Assembly (NCBI GenBank): GCA_037355855.1
Contig: CM074760.1
Span: forward strand, 3,526,501 to 3,590,500
Origin: Pseudo-nitzschia pungens
Lineage: Eukaryota > Bacillariophyta > Bacillariophyceae > Bacillariales > Bacillariaceae
Reading direction: 5' to 3'
Length of the DNA stretch: 64,000 nucleotides
A program made the translations under genes and the position numbers. The notes under the pieces are model-generated. The model did not search any database. It had not been told where the DNA came from and saw only the letters and a list, made by a program, of their open reading frames with translations. The number at the start of each line of letters is the position of its first letter. Position 1 is the first letter of the stretch. Shown here in pieces: positions 12,181-22,330 of the stretch.

Positions 12181-12754
12181 AGGAGAGCAAGTTCAAGTTC
12201 GAACAGAAGGCCAGCTGTTACGAATTTGAATTTGGTAGTAGGCTCCACCGCCTCTACGTGTCTCCTACTACGAAGTTCGAACAGAAGGACAGCTGTTACG
12301 AATTTGGTAGTAGGCTCCGTACTATATGTACCATACAGTGGTTACAGGAATGTGTTTGGGGATGACTACTCGCATTACTGGTGATGCTGCAATCCAGCAT
12401 TCAGAGAGGAGTTTTGCTTTTGTACGCTGACCACTAGCATTACAGATACCATGTATCTAGTCAGGGTTTTGCTTGTGTCAGCTGACCACTAGCATTACGG
12501 ATGCTGCACACCAGCATTGGAGGGACAGTTTTGCTTGTGTCTTTCCCTTTCACGTTCTTGTTACCCCGTTTCCTGTACGCTTTGCAACAGCAGTGTCTGT
12601 TGTGCTCTGGACTGGTTCGTTTTTTTCCTGTTTCTTACCAAGGTTCGTTTGCAAAATAGCCGTCCTTACAACCTGGGGCCTATTCCCCATGGTTGAGGCG
12701 GCGCGTCGTTCTACAACTTGGGGCCTAACCTCTCTTCGATTGAGGCGACGATAA

Positions 12755-12829
12755 AGTCTGGTTACAGACTGAGTAGCTTTTAACCACCTTCGGTGGATTT
12801 TCCTACTTAAATAAGTATATTATTATTAT
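12755..12829 (+). other. 3' stem-loop cluster and TAT tail of the non-LTR-like element
   Basis: Three adjacent inverted repeats: AGTCTG-GTTA-CAGACT (12755-12770), CCACC-TTC-GGTGG (12784-12796) and ACTTA-AA-TAAGT (12805-12816), followed by TATTATTATTATT to the duplication. The same arrangement is at the outer end of copy 1. In LINE/SINE systems a 3' hairpin plus a short tandem tail is the usual reverse-transcriptase recognition signal; that role is inferred here. Confidence 0.7.
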
Positions 12830-12848
12830 TAGTAATACCACCTTCTAC
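12830..12848. repeat. Target-site duplication of right non-LTR-like insertion (right copy)
   Basis: Second copy of TAGTAATACCACCTTCTAC; the S1 satellite resumes immediately after. Confidence 0.9.
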
Positions 12849-13850
12849 TAGTACTAGTAGTATTTGTAGTAGTAGTAGTAACTCATAGTTCCTGTAGTAC
12901 TAGATGATCTATCATCACTTTATTCTCCATCAGTCCTCAGATGAATCTACTAATACCACCCACTCCTAGTAGTAGTAGTAGTAGTAACTGCTGGTGGTTC
13001 TTGCAGTAGAGGGTCTTTCCTCAATTGATTCTAGGCTAGTCCCGAGACGAATTAACTACTTTTATATTTAAACGTTATTTATTTTTGTTTGAAGCGCTTA
13101 ACAAGTGGAGTTGTAAAAATTTCGAATTGATTTAACATTTTTAGAACGTACTGTAGCTCTTACCATACAATGCACTTCAAAATGCACAATATTGCACCGT
13201 ACAATAAATGCACGATATAATTCAACGTAAAATGCACAGTAGGTTGTGGTAACTACAGTAGTTGAAATCACTTTTGATTTCAAATCTTAAACATAAGCCT
13301 GTATCAATAATGAACCGTACAATGCACTTCAAAATGCAAAATAATGCACCATACAATGCACTTCAAAATGCAAAATAATGCACCATACAATGCACTTCAA
13401 AATGCACTATATTGCACCGTACAATTCAACGTCGTAAAATGCACTGTAAAATAATGCAACGTACATTTAGTAGTGACTGGTAATTTTAGTAGTTGATCTA
13501 TCCTCAGTTGATTCTAGGCTAGTCCTTAGATGAATCTACTAATAGCACCCTATACTAGTACTAGTAGTAGTAGTGACTGGTGGTTGTTGAAGTAGTAAAT
13601 CTATCCTCAGTTGATTCTAGGCTACTCTCCAGACAAATCAACTACTAATACTAGCAACCTCTAATATTAATAGAAGTAGACAAATCAACTACTAAAAGCA
13701 CCCTCTACTACTATTAGTTGTAGTGACTGCCCTCTAATATTAGTTGTAGTGACTGGTGGTTGTAGTAGTTGATCTATCCTCAGTTGATTCTAGGCTAGTC
13801 CTTAGATGAATCTACTAATAGCACCCTATTATAGTACTAGTTGTAGCTAA
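12849..13850. repeat. Satellite S1 with a short TGCACTTCAAAATGCA repeat block
   Basis: S1 units at 12849-13050 and 13465-13850. In between (about 13140-13460) is a degenerate tandem of ~33-36 bp built on CACCGTACAATGCACTTCAA. No genes. Confidence 0.78.
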
Positions 13851-15625
13851 GACTTGGGGTATGTAAATCTGATACTAATCCTACTACTGGAAGGGCCTAG
13901 CATCCTGTATAGTATCCTGTTTGGTATCGCCTTTTCAGATCTACAGTTCCGTCCTTATCTTAGCACCCTGTATCTCTAATAATCTAGGGGGGTGTGAAGA
14001 CTTGGGGTATGTAGATCTGGTACAAATCCTACTGGAAAGGCCTAGCATTCTGTCTAGCATCCTGTTTAGTATCGCCTTTTCAGATCTACAGTTCCGTTCT
14101 TATCTTACATCCAATATATCTTATTATTTAGGGCTGTTAAGAGTTAGGGTGTGTAGATCTGGTACAAATCCTACTGGAAAGGCCTAGCATCCTATCTAGC
14201 ATCCTGTTTAGTATCGCCTTTTCAGATCTTCAGTTCCGTTCTTATCTTAGCATGAAATATATCTTATAATTTAAGACTGCTAAAAGTTGGGGTATGTAGA
14301 TCTGGTACAAATCCTACTACTGGAAGGGCCTAGCATTCTGTCTAGCATCCTGTTTAGTATTGCCTTTTTGGTTCTACAGTTCTGTCCTTATCTTAGCATC
14401 CAATATATCTTATAATTTAGGGCTGTTAAGACTTGGGGTATGTAGATCTGATACTAATCCTACTGGAAAGGCCTAGCATTCTGTCTAGCATCCTGTTAAG
14501 TATCGCCTTTTCAGATCTTCAGTTCCGTTCTTATCTTAGCATGAATATATCTTATTATTTAGGGCTGTTAAGAGTTAGGGTGTGTAGATCTGGTACAAAT
14601 CCTACTGGAAAGGCCTAGCATTCTGTCTAGCATCCTGTTTAGTATCACCTTTTTGGTTCTTCAGTTCCGTTCTTATCTTAGCATCCAATATATCTTATAA
14701 TTTAGGACTGCTAAAAGTTGGGGTATGTAGATCTGGTACAAATCCTACTAGAAGGGCCTAGCATTCTGTCTAGCATCCTGTTAAGTATCGCCTTTTCAGA
14801 TCTACAGTTCCGTCCTTATCTTAGCATCCAATATATCTTAAAATTTGGGGCTGTTAAGACTTGGGGTATGTAGATCTGGTACTAATCCTACTGGAAAGGC
14901 CTAGCATTCTGTCTAGCATCCTGTTAAGTATCGCCTTTTCAGATCTTCAGTTCCGTTCTTATCTTAGCATGAATATATCTTATTATTTAGGGCTGTTAAG
15001 AGTTAGGGTGTGTAGATCTGGTACAAATCCTACTGGAAAGGCCTAGCATCCTATCTAGCATCCTGTTTAGTATCGCCTTTTCAGATCTTCAGTTCCGTTC
15101 TTATCTTAGCATGAAATATATCTTATAATTTAGGACTGCTAAAAGTTGGGGTATGTAGATCTGGTACAAATCCTACTACTGGAAGGGCCTAGCATTCTGT
15201 CTAGCATCCTGTTTAGTATTGCCTTTTTGGTTCTACAGTTCCGTCCTTATCTTAGCATCCAATATATCTTATAATTTAGGGCTGTTAAGACTTGGGGTAT
15301 GTAGATCTGATACTAATCCTACTGGAAGGGCATAGCATCCTATCTAGCATCCTGTTTAGTATCGCCTTTTCAGATCTTCAGTTCTCCGTTCTTATCCTAG
15401 CCCACTGTATCTCTAATAATATAGGGCTGTTAAGACTTGGGGTATGTAGATCTGGTACTGATCCTACTGAAAGGGCCTAGCATCCTCCTATCTAGTATCC
15501 TGTTTAGTATCACCTTTTTGGTTCTACAGTTCCGTTCTTATCCTAGCCCACTGTATCGCTAATAATATAGGGCTGCTACTAAGAAATGGGGTATGTATAT
15601 CTGGTACTAATCCTACTTGAGGGGC
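13850..15625 (+). repeat. Satellite S2 (~145-bp unit), array 2
   Basis: About twelve tandem units with GGTATGTAGATCTGGTAC recurring at intervals of roughly 142-146 bp from 14005 to about 15588. Alternate units carry TTTTCAGATCTTCAG or TTTTTGGTTCTACAG variants, suggesting a two-type higher-order arrangement (period near 430 bp: the 61-codon open frames start at 14433, 14861 and 15292). Confidence 0.87.
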
Positions 15626-16306
15626 CTAATGAGCGATTCCCGAAACTAATATGCACATGTAATATTACATTATTCGTGACGTGGCACACATATTACACAT
15701 ATTATTATGTGTCATGTCACACAGATCAACATTTTCTTTTAACTTTCTGACACGTTAATCCAAAACTACGTGACTGAATATACGTTAATACATAAATTAT
15801 TACAATCAATCCCCGAAAAGGACGTTACGGACATTTACAACTCCACACGCTTACCGGAGGCGCCAATTCATACCCGGTAGGTACGGTAAAACCTTACGTA
15901 CGTCGTACATCATAACTTTACTTCCTACAGTCAGTACGTAGAACGTAGAGCAAGGTTCACCATTTTCAGTCCCACACAAGAAATGTAATCCAAACCCGCA
16001 TCAAAAATCAACTGTTACGTAAGACTTACCGTAAACCTTACTCGTACGGTACGAACGCATGTCCGTACGAATTTACCGATGTTCTGTCAAAACACGCCTT
16101 TTTTAAAAAAACATTGTGTTAGATTGTGATCGGTGATCTGTAACCTTACCGGTAGCCTGTGTTTGTCTGCTCGGAGCTTGGAGTTGTTGTATGGTATGTG
16201 TGGTCTGGGACGTATGATTCGGTACACCGCAGCAGTCTCTTTCGCAGGTGAACAAAAGAAACCCAATTGGCTCTGATCGAACAATTACCCTACCAACACT
16301 TCGATC
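15626..16306. other. Intergenic region upstream of helicase gene
   Basis: AT-rich at first, then many TTACGGTA/TACCGTAC-like words (15870-16080). No gene seen. The last ~200 bp are expected to hold the helicase promoter and 5' UTR, but I see no convincing core element. Confidence 0.5.
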
Positions 16307-18538
16307 ATGAGGTTCTCAGCGATCTCGGCGGCATTGGCATCGTTGCTGCTACTGGTGTCTGTGAATCTCTGCGGATCGCTGCAGTTGCCAGAATCGGCAA
16401 CGCCAAGAAAGAGTGTCCGCAAAGCAGTCGGAGAGTATGCAACGCACTGGGAGAATCTCCTTGTGGACGAATACCAGGAAATGTCGACAGATCTAAGGGA
16501 CAAACGAAAGTCGTGGTCGCGCAGCAGATTGGAACAGAGCGGCATTAGTATTTTTGGGGCATCTGCCGAACCTGAATCGGAAATGCTGGGCGAAAAAATC
16601 GTTAGAATATATAAAAAGGGGGAAACTAGGTTCCGAGATCGTTTCACAAGAGGTGATGTTTTGGTGATGACTCCAGTTGTCCAGACAGTTGACCCCGTTC
16701 CCAGAGAGTGTTTGATTGTCGATGTGGGGAAAGATTGGATAACGGCGGGAGTTGGATCAAGCTGGCCGGACGGACTATGGGATGCACGAAAGTTACCAGG
16801 CTTTTTCCAGGTGCGACTGGATCGCACCGCACCAAAAGCACCATTGAGAGCACAAAGGATTGCGCTTGATCGGATGCGAAAAGGAAAAGGCGGGATGGCT
16901 GCTACGTTAATGTCTAGAATTTTTTGCGACCCAGAAAATTCCGAACTACTTGCATCGAAAATTCCCTCTCGGTTTGCCGCCACTGATGTAGATATCGAGG
17001 TAGCCATCGAGAATGCTCTGTCAAAGGCTAAAAGTGCGACCGAATTCAACCCAAACAAGTCCCAAGAAGCTGCCATTATCTGGGCACTTCAGCGTCAGAT
17101 TTCTTTGATACGAGGTCCGCCCGGAACGGGCAAAACGCGTGTCGCCGCACTTCTGGTATCCACGGCGTTGCGAATGGCGAGCTCGAAATCTTCGGCAAGA
17201 GTTTTGGCTGTAACGCACAGTAATGGAGCAGCAGATGTCCTGTTGGAAGCTCTTCTACAGATGGGTATTCCAGCAGTAAGGCTTGGCCGCCCTGCATCCG
17301 TATCTCCTTTGATGCAGCACCGAACAGTCATCGCGATGACAGAGAAGATGCCACAGGTTGTCAAGCTAAGGCAAACAGTAGCAGATACTTCATTGGACGG
17401 CCAAATTCGCTCCGGAGCAGCATTTGATCTGAAACAATGCATTGCCGATGTTCAGGAAATAATTCTGAAAACTGCACCGGTTGTTGTAACGAGTTGCATC
17501 GGAGCAAACCAACTCTTTTCCGACAACACGGATGATGACGCTGGTGAAAACATGTCTTTTCCGATAGTTGTTCTTGACGAGGCTGCTCAAACAACGGAAC
17601 CTGCACTGCTATGCGCACTGACAGCGTCAAAAGCCGAGCAAATTGTCTTAGTGGGTGATACAAAGCAGCTTCCACCAACGATGACTTGTGTGAAGCTTCG
17701 CGATAGTCTTGGTGTCTCCCCGATGTCACGGCTCGAAGAATGTGGAGTAGGGGAAACAACGCTTCGCGTTCAGTACCGCATGCCTCCCTTTCTCTTAGAA
17801 CATCCCTCGAAATACTTTTACAACGGACTTGTTAGTTGCGCCCAAGATCTCCCCCGTTCAGAAATAACCCCTCCAGCTGGCTTTCCTTGGCCATCTTTGC
17901 AGCCTCTTGCATTTGTCCAGGTAGGCGATAGTGATTCAGAAGTTACACACAATTTTGGGGGCAAATCAAATCCAACCGAAGCAAAATTAGTCGTATCGAT
18001 AGTGTCGAACTTGATCAGTGGAGGGGATATCGATCCGACCAAGATCGCTGTGATAAGCCCATACTCGAAGCAAGTACAGCTAATTCGAAACGAGCTCTCT
18101 ACCGAGAGAATGAAAGGTCAGAAAAATTCTGGTGTTCGAGTGGGCACGGTTGACTCTTTCCAGGGACAGGAAACAGATGTTGTTATTTTTTCTGCAGTTC
18201 GTTCAAACCAACTAAACCAGCTTGGATTTCTTCGAGACTCTCGTCGACTCTGCGTGGCCATTACACGTGCTCGGAAAGGACTTATTTTGGTTGGGGATAA
18301 AACGGTCTTAAAAACTTGTCGCCATTGGGCAGCACTTTTGGATTCCTGTGAGTCACGTGGATGCTCTCTGGATAGCGCGTTTTTGATGGCTGGTCAAACG
18401 ACAGATAGTGAAATCGCCGACCCAATCGAAGAAGCTAGTAGTTCTGTGACTATCGATGACATGATAGATGATCTTTTCGACAACAATGTCGAGAAGCCTC
18501 ATGGTCTATTTACTTCGGACCCTGGCACTAATATTTGA
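16307..18538 (+). CDS. Upf1/SMUBP2-like superfamily 1 helicase with signal-peptide-like N-terminus
   Basis: A single-exon 743-residue protein. An SF1B RNA/DNA helicase core is clear: Walker A GPPGTGKT (~270-277), motif II VVLDEAAQTTEPALL (~420), VGDTKQLPPT (~448), QYRMPPF (~489), TVDSFQGQETDVVI (~615) and VAITRARKGLILVGD (~650). The spacing and the DEAA box match the Upf1/Sen1/IGHMBP2 (SMUBP2) group. About 250 residues precede the core, where SMUBP2 proteins have a 1B/stalk region. Unusually for this family, residues 1-27 are a hydrophobic leader (RFSAISAALASLLLLVSVNL) ending CGSLQLP. In diatoms a signal peptide is the first half of a plastid-targeting leader, so plastid or secretory-route delivery is possible; there is no aromatic ASAF-type residue, only Leu. 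No R3H or zinc-finger tail is visible. The exact subfamily is uncertain. Confidence 0.92.
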   Translation: MRFSAISAALASLLLLVSVNLCGSLQLPESATPRKSVRKAVGEYATHWENLLVDEYQEMSTDLRDKRKSWSRSRLEQSGISIFGASAEPESEMLGEKIVRIYKKGETRFRDRFTRGDVLVMTPVVQTVDPVPRECLIVDVGKDWITAGVGSSWPDGLWDARKLPGFFQVRLDRTAPKAPLRAQRIALDRMRKGKGGMAATLMSRIFCDPENSELLASKIPSRFAATDVDIEVAIENALSKAKSATEFNPNKSQEAAIIWALQRQISLIRGPPGTGKTRVAALLVSTALRMASSKSSARVLAVTHSNGAADVLLEALLQMGIPAVRLGRPASVSPLMQHRTVIAMTEKMPQVVKLRQTVADTSLDGQIRSGAAFDLKQCIADVQEIILKTAPVVVTSCIGANQLFSDNTDDDAGENMSFPIVVLDEAAQTTEPALLCALTASKAEQIVLVGDTKQLPPTMTCVKLRDSLGVSPMSRLEECGVGETTLRVQYRMPPFLLEHPSKYFYNGLVSCAQDLPRSEITPPAGFPWPSLQPLAFVQVGDSDSEVTHNFGGKSNPTEAKLVVSIVSNLISGGDIDPTKIAVISPYSKQVQLIRNELSTERMKGQKNSGVRVGTVDSFQGQETDVVIFSAVRSNQLNQLGFLRDSRRLCVAITRARKGLILVGDKTVLKTCRHWAALLDSCESRGCSLDSAFLMAGQTTDSEIADPIEEASSSVTIDDMIDDLFDNNVEKPHGLFTSDPGTNI

Positions 18539-19322
18539 TGATGCCAACGTTCGAAATGCAAGCAGGATGGCAATCGTTGGATCGAAGTCCCACGTATTGA
18601 TCCATTAATTCGCAGCCTGAGGTATTCTGAAATCCGAGACATGGCCAGTCTTTCCAATCCGGTTAGTGATGCTAGATTTTGAAAGGGCAAGGCATATTTA
18701 CAAAGGACGATGACAGGTTGACTTCGGTAAATAGCCTCTTGCGGTAGGCTCTGTACTACTAGGGATCCTGTTCCTGTGAATGAAAACATTGGGGTCAAAG
18801 TCAAAAGGATCCAGGTATTTTATCACAAAATTCTATCTTCATGGGTTTTGGACCACACCCTTACCAACAAACTGACCTCACCCTTGACAGTTTTTTGAAG
18901 ACAAAACCAATTACTACTAGTTTTTTCGTTCGCCCAACAATTCGGAAGAATTGCACCAAGTTGTAAGATTATTATTTGTTCGACGACAAACGCTCATTTC
19001 TTTGTAACTCAAAGTTGACCAGGTTGAAAGATGACGTTGGTTCTTCTTTGGCAGAATTCCAGGAATTCATTGACACTTTGTCAACTTGAAATGTATTGGT
19101 TCTTTTAGGCCATTGCTTTCGTTACAAAAACTCGATTTATTTAGACTGGTTATGATTTTTCCACGGAGTTGTGCTAAATGGACTTATTGGACGATGACCG
19201 GCATGGTTTAAGTTCTGTTTCGTCATAAGTGTTACTGCAACATGGACAGGAACTTTATTCTTTTTTGTTCTTCCTTCAAGGTTTTCTTTTGATTATCACA
19301 TCCTCCATCCGACGTAAGATGC
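18539..19322. other. Intergenic spacer between convergent genes
   Basis: The region contains 3' flanks of the helicase and of the LRR gene on the opposite strand. No additional gene was recognised. Confidence 0.5.
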
Positions 19323-21317
19323 TTATGAATTGTGGCACCAAAGGCAACAGACGCAAATGATCTTGCCGATATTCTTGTCGTTTTGGTACGAACAATCTGC
19401 CTGAAATTCCTCAATGCTCTCGATGGCACAGATCTCGTCGGACACCTCTCCCGAGAGATCGGTGCCTCGCAGATCTATGAACCTCAAACTGGTCATTTGC
19501 GCATACTCGGTTGGAATGGTGCCGGTCAAGAGTCTGTTCTGCATTAGATTGATTCTTTCCAGTTTCGCTAAACTAGACCATTCGACGGGGAGTGTTCCGT
19601 TTTGGTTCGTGTAGCGAAAGTTGATGGTTTTCAGATTGGACAAATTTCCAAGTTCCCTGGGAAGCTCTCCCGACATGAAGTTACTATCTAGTACCTCGAG
19701 AGTTTTCAGTTTCTCCAAGCTACCAAATTCTGTGGGAAGAGTTCCGGTTAAGCCGGGCATTTCCTTGATGCTGAAGGTCTCCAAGTTGGACCAGGTTCCA
19801 ATTTCGCGCGGAAGCGTGCCCCAAAAACGTGGCATGTTCCATAATCGGAATGAGCGGATTGAAGGTAGGGTCATTCTCGGAAGTTTGCCCTTCAAGCCGG
19901 TGTTGGATAGGTCGAGGAACTCAAGATTTTCCCATAGAAATCGATTCGTACCATCCTCTTCTTGCGAGAAGAGAATTTGATCGAAACGCCCCTCCAATTG
20001 AGGATTAACCTGTAATTCCAAGCGTGTCAATTGCCTAAGATTACTCAGTGAAGATGGAAGACTACCGTACAGTGAATTGCCATCGAGGACTAGTTGATCG
20101 AGGTTTGACCATCCTCCGCCGTTTTTCGGCGACCTCCCGATCCATTCCGGAATTGTAGTTTGCAGCTGGTTCTTGGAAAGGATGACCGATTCTTTTTAAG
20201 GGAAAAAGGGACACGTATCATTAAAAACATGTTAGCATAACTTCTCCCTTGCTCCATCAAGACTGTTGTCTGAGCGCATTACGAATGGATCGAATGGTGC
20301 AAATGAAGTATTGATTGCTTTAATCGACTCACCTAAGTTGGTCATGGAAGCCCATGCGTCAGGAATCGTCCCCTGCAATCGCTGATCGGAAAAGTCCATA
20401 CGGCGGAGCGCCGTGAGCATTCCGAGTTCCGTCGACAGAGAGGTTCCCGTCAACACTATACCCAGTGCCGGTGACAGACGAAGGCCAACAACGATACCGG
20501 TTTCGGTTTCGGTGTCGTCGTAATCGCAATCGACTCCCTTCCAGTCGCACTCATGGACCCCAGCACCGAATGCGATCCACCCGGCCGATTCTTCTCGATT
20601 GATGGTCTTCCACACCGTTGGTCCGCCCTGAGCAAAATACCAGACTACTAGTGCGTAGCGCTGTTCCAGCATTGCCTTGTAGCGGTCATCTTCCTCGGCA
20701 GAACTTTGTTTCAAAACGTCAAAGAGGGGTTCGTCCTCGTATGCCAACCATTCCAAAGCTTGAGCCTGGGGAGAAGTGCGTTCCATGATCAAGGGCAATC
20801 CCAGCAACGTCACAATGCTGTACTTGTAATCTTGACGGTCTTGGATGGTATTCGAGGATACCGAAGCGGAGGACGGATCATCGTCTCCGGTAGTGATAAC
20901 ATCATCCTTGACTTGATCATTGGTGGTGGTAGGAATGCGCGTCTTCGAAGCCAGAAAGAGGCCGGAGCCAAATCCGTATCCGACCAAAGACAAGAAGATT
21001 AGAGTCATGGCGACCAGGGAACAGAAAAACCAGTCGGGAGAAAAGGAACGAAAGCCTCGTTTTTTGTTTGAATCCTTTGTGTTGCTGCTGTTTTCAAAAA
21101 GGACACCGCCATTTTCGGCAAATGCCACCTGTGTCGACCGTTCCACAACGACTTGCGCTTCTATGCAATCTGCTTCCTTTCCATTGTAAGACTTCACACC
21201 TGGATATGCAGCTACTGTTACCAAAGCATCTTTCACCCCAACATTTCTCACGTGATTTCTAATCCCGTTTGCCTCGGCCACCATGGCATGGAAGCTGTCT
21301 AGATTTTCTGGCGGCAT
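19323..21317 (-). CDS. Leucine-rich-repeat transmembrane protein (2 exons)
   Basis: Exon 1 is 20333-21317 and exon 2 is 19323-20191, with a 141-bp GT-AG intron (GTGAGT donor at 20332; AG at 20193-20192). The join gives TNLESVILSKNQLQ, restoring an LRR, and a product of 617 residues. Layout: cytosolic N-terminus of ~90 residues, one hydrophobic membrane span (FFCSLVAMTLIFLSLVGYGF), a Ser/Thr-rich linker, the cap with SPQAQALEWLAYED, QRYALVVWYF and HECDWKGVDCD, then about ten plant-type LRRs (GTIPDAWASMTNL; GTLPTEFGSLEKL; GTIPTEYAQMTSL) and a Cys-rich end (CVCCLWC). This architecture is very common in diatom genomes. The LRR face probably binds an extracellular or lumenal ligand; no kinase domain follows, so a signalling partner would be needed. 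The start at 21317 gives the only complete N-terminal domain. Confidence 0.9.
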
Positions 21318-22330
21318 GATATCGGCCTACAGTTTTGCGTTCTGGTGCTACTGCTGTTTGCTGTTTAGACTCTATCGAGAGACTCGATGATGCAATTTTA
21401 TGTGAAGTTTTGTTTCGTTTTGTGAAATAACTGAACGGCGGTGTCTTTGTCCATTTCCAAGAGTTGTGTAATTCTGTAAATACTCTACACCTACGTGTTG
21501 CGTGAAAAGGGTGACAGAAACACACATGGGCCCTCTCTCGAAGAATGCTTCTGATAGTATTGCGATGCAGTGCAGTAACTCGAACAATTTGCATAAAAAA
21601 ATGTGAATGGACCTCCTAGTTCCACCGTTTCGAAATTCTCACTGTATCGTGAAGTTTCGTGGAGAAAAAAAATATGCGAACGGACAGTTTGCGAATTGTT
21701 CGCCCAGTATTACGGACACAACGTCACAGATTAAGTCGTAATGAAACTAGTCAAATTCATACAACAGAAACGGACAGCAAATCGGAACATCATCGTAACT
21801 TTTTTTTTAAAAAAAAAGAAGGTACGAGTAAGATTAACTTACGTAGGTACGGTACCCGGGTACGAGTATTACTTGTTCGTGTACGTCTATGTCTACCGGT
21901 ACTTACAGTCTAAATCGCTACGGCAACGGTACACCATTTTTTTCTAGTCAGTAATTTTCAAGTTATCCCGTCGTACTCGTACGGTATCTCAAAATTACTA
22001 GAAGCACAAAATACTGATACGTAAAGTACTTCGTAATTGTTGTTGAGCTGCAAGGTACCGGTACGTGTAGTGTGTTTCCCCGCATCTTTATTTTTTATCA
22101 GCTAGCTTCTGACAACATGTAGCAGGTTCCGTGCAGACGACCGCTGAATCGCAAAACGGAGAAGCCTCAAGTCTGTTCGGGGCTAATTGTTTGGGTAGAC
22201 GGATTTACTCCCATAGATCCGAACATTATGTCCATTCTGGTCGGATACAATGCGAGAAACTTTCGCATAATGGATTCAATCTTGTGCTCGTTGACACATT
22301 CTTGCGAGAAATAATACCCCTCGACTTTAA
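21318..22330. other. Intergenic region with frequent GTACGGTA/TACCGTAC words
   Basis: Upstream of the LRR gene and downstream of NMD3. No reading frame of note. The 21830-22070 stretch is rich in TACGGTA/ACCGGTAC words, also seen near 15900-16080 and 54600-55090. Confidence 0.5.

Larger units (their letters stand above)
10730..12829 (+). mobile_element. Non-LTR-like retroelement, copy 2 (non-autonomous)
   Basis: A 2.1-kb element in + orientation, nearly identical to the reverse complement of 5326-7339. The 5' end reads AATTTGCGCGACGCGCATTT. The 3' end carries the stem-loops at 12755-12770, 12784-12796 and 12805-12816, then a TAT-repeat tail, then the 19-bp duplication. Between them lie a 5' region of ~450 bp, the 150-bp array, and a ~650-bp 3' region with an internal duplication (CTGGGGCC / TTGGGGCC blocks near 12673 and 12718). 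The frames of 120 codons (12022-12384) and 93 codons (12473-12754) are the same in both copies, but they show no recognisable domain. No reverse transcriptase is present. Confidence 0.87.

Noticed and set aside
5326..12829. One giant foldback (inverted-repeat) transposon with ~2-kb arms
   Set aside because: Each arm has its own, different 19-bp duplication and the spacer is ordinary S1/S2 satellite, so two independent insertions explain it better.
13850..15625. Family of ~61-residue proteins repeated in S2
   Set aside because: The open frames start and stop with the satellite period and change with unit variants; they are repeat translations.
16285..17076. 263-residue minus-strand frame opposite the helicase
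   Set aside because: Overlaps the conserved helicase motifs on the other strand; no domain of its own.
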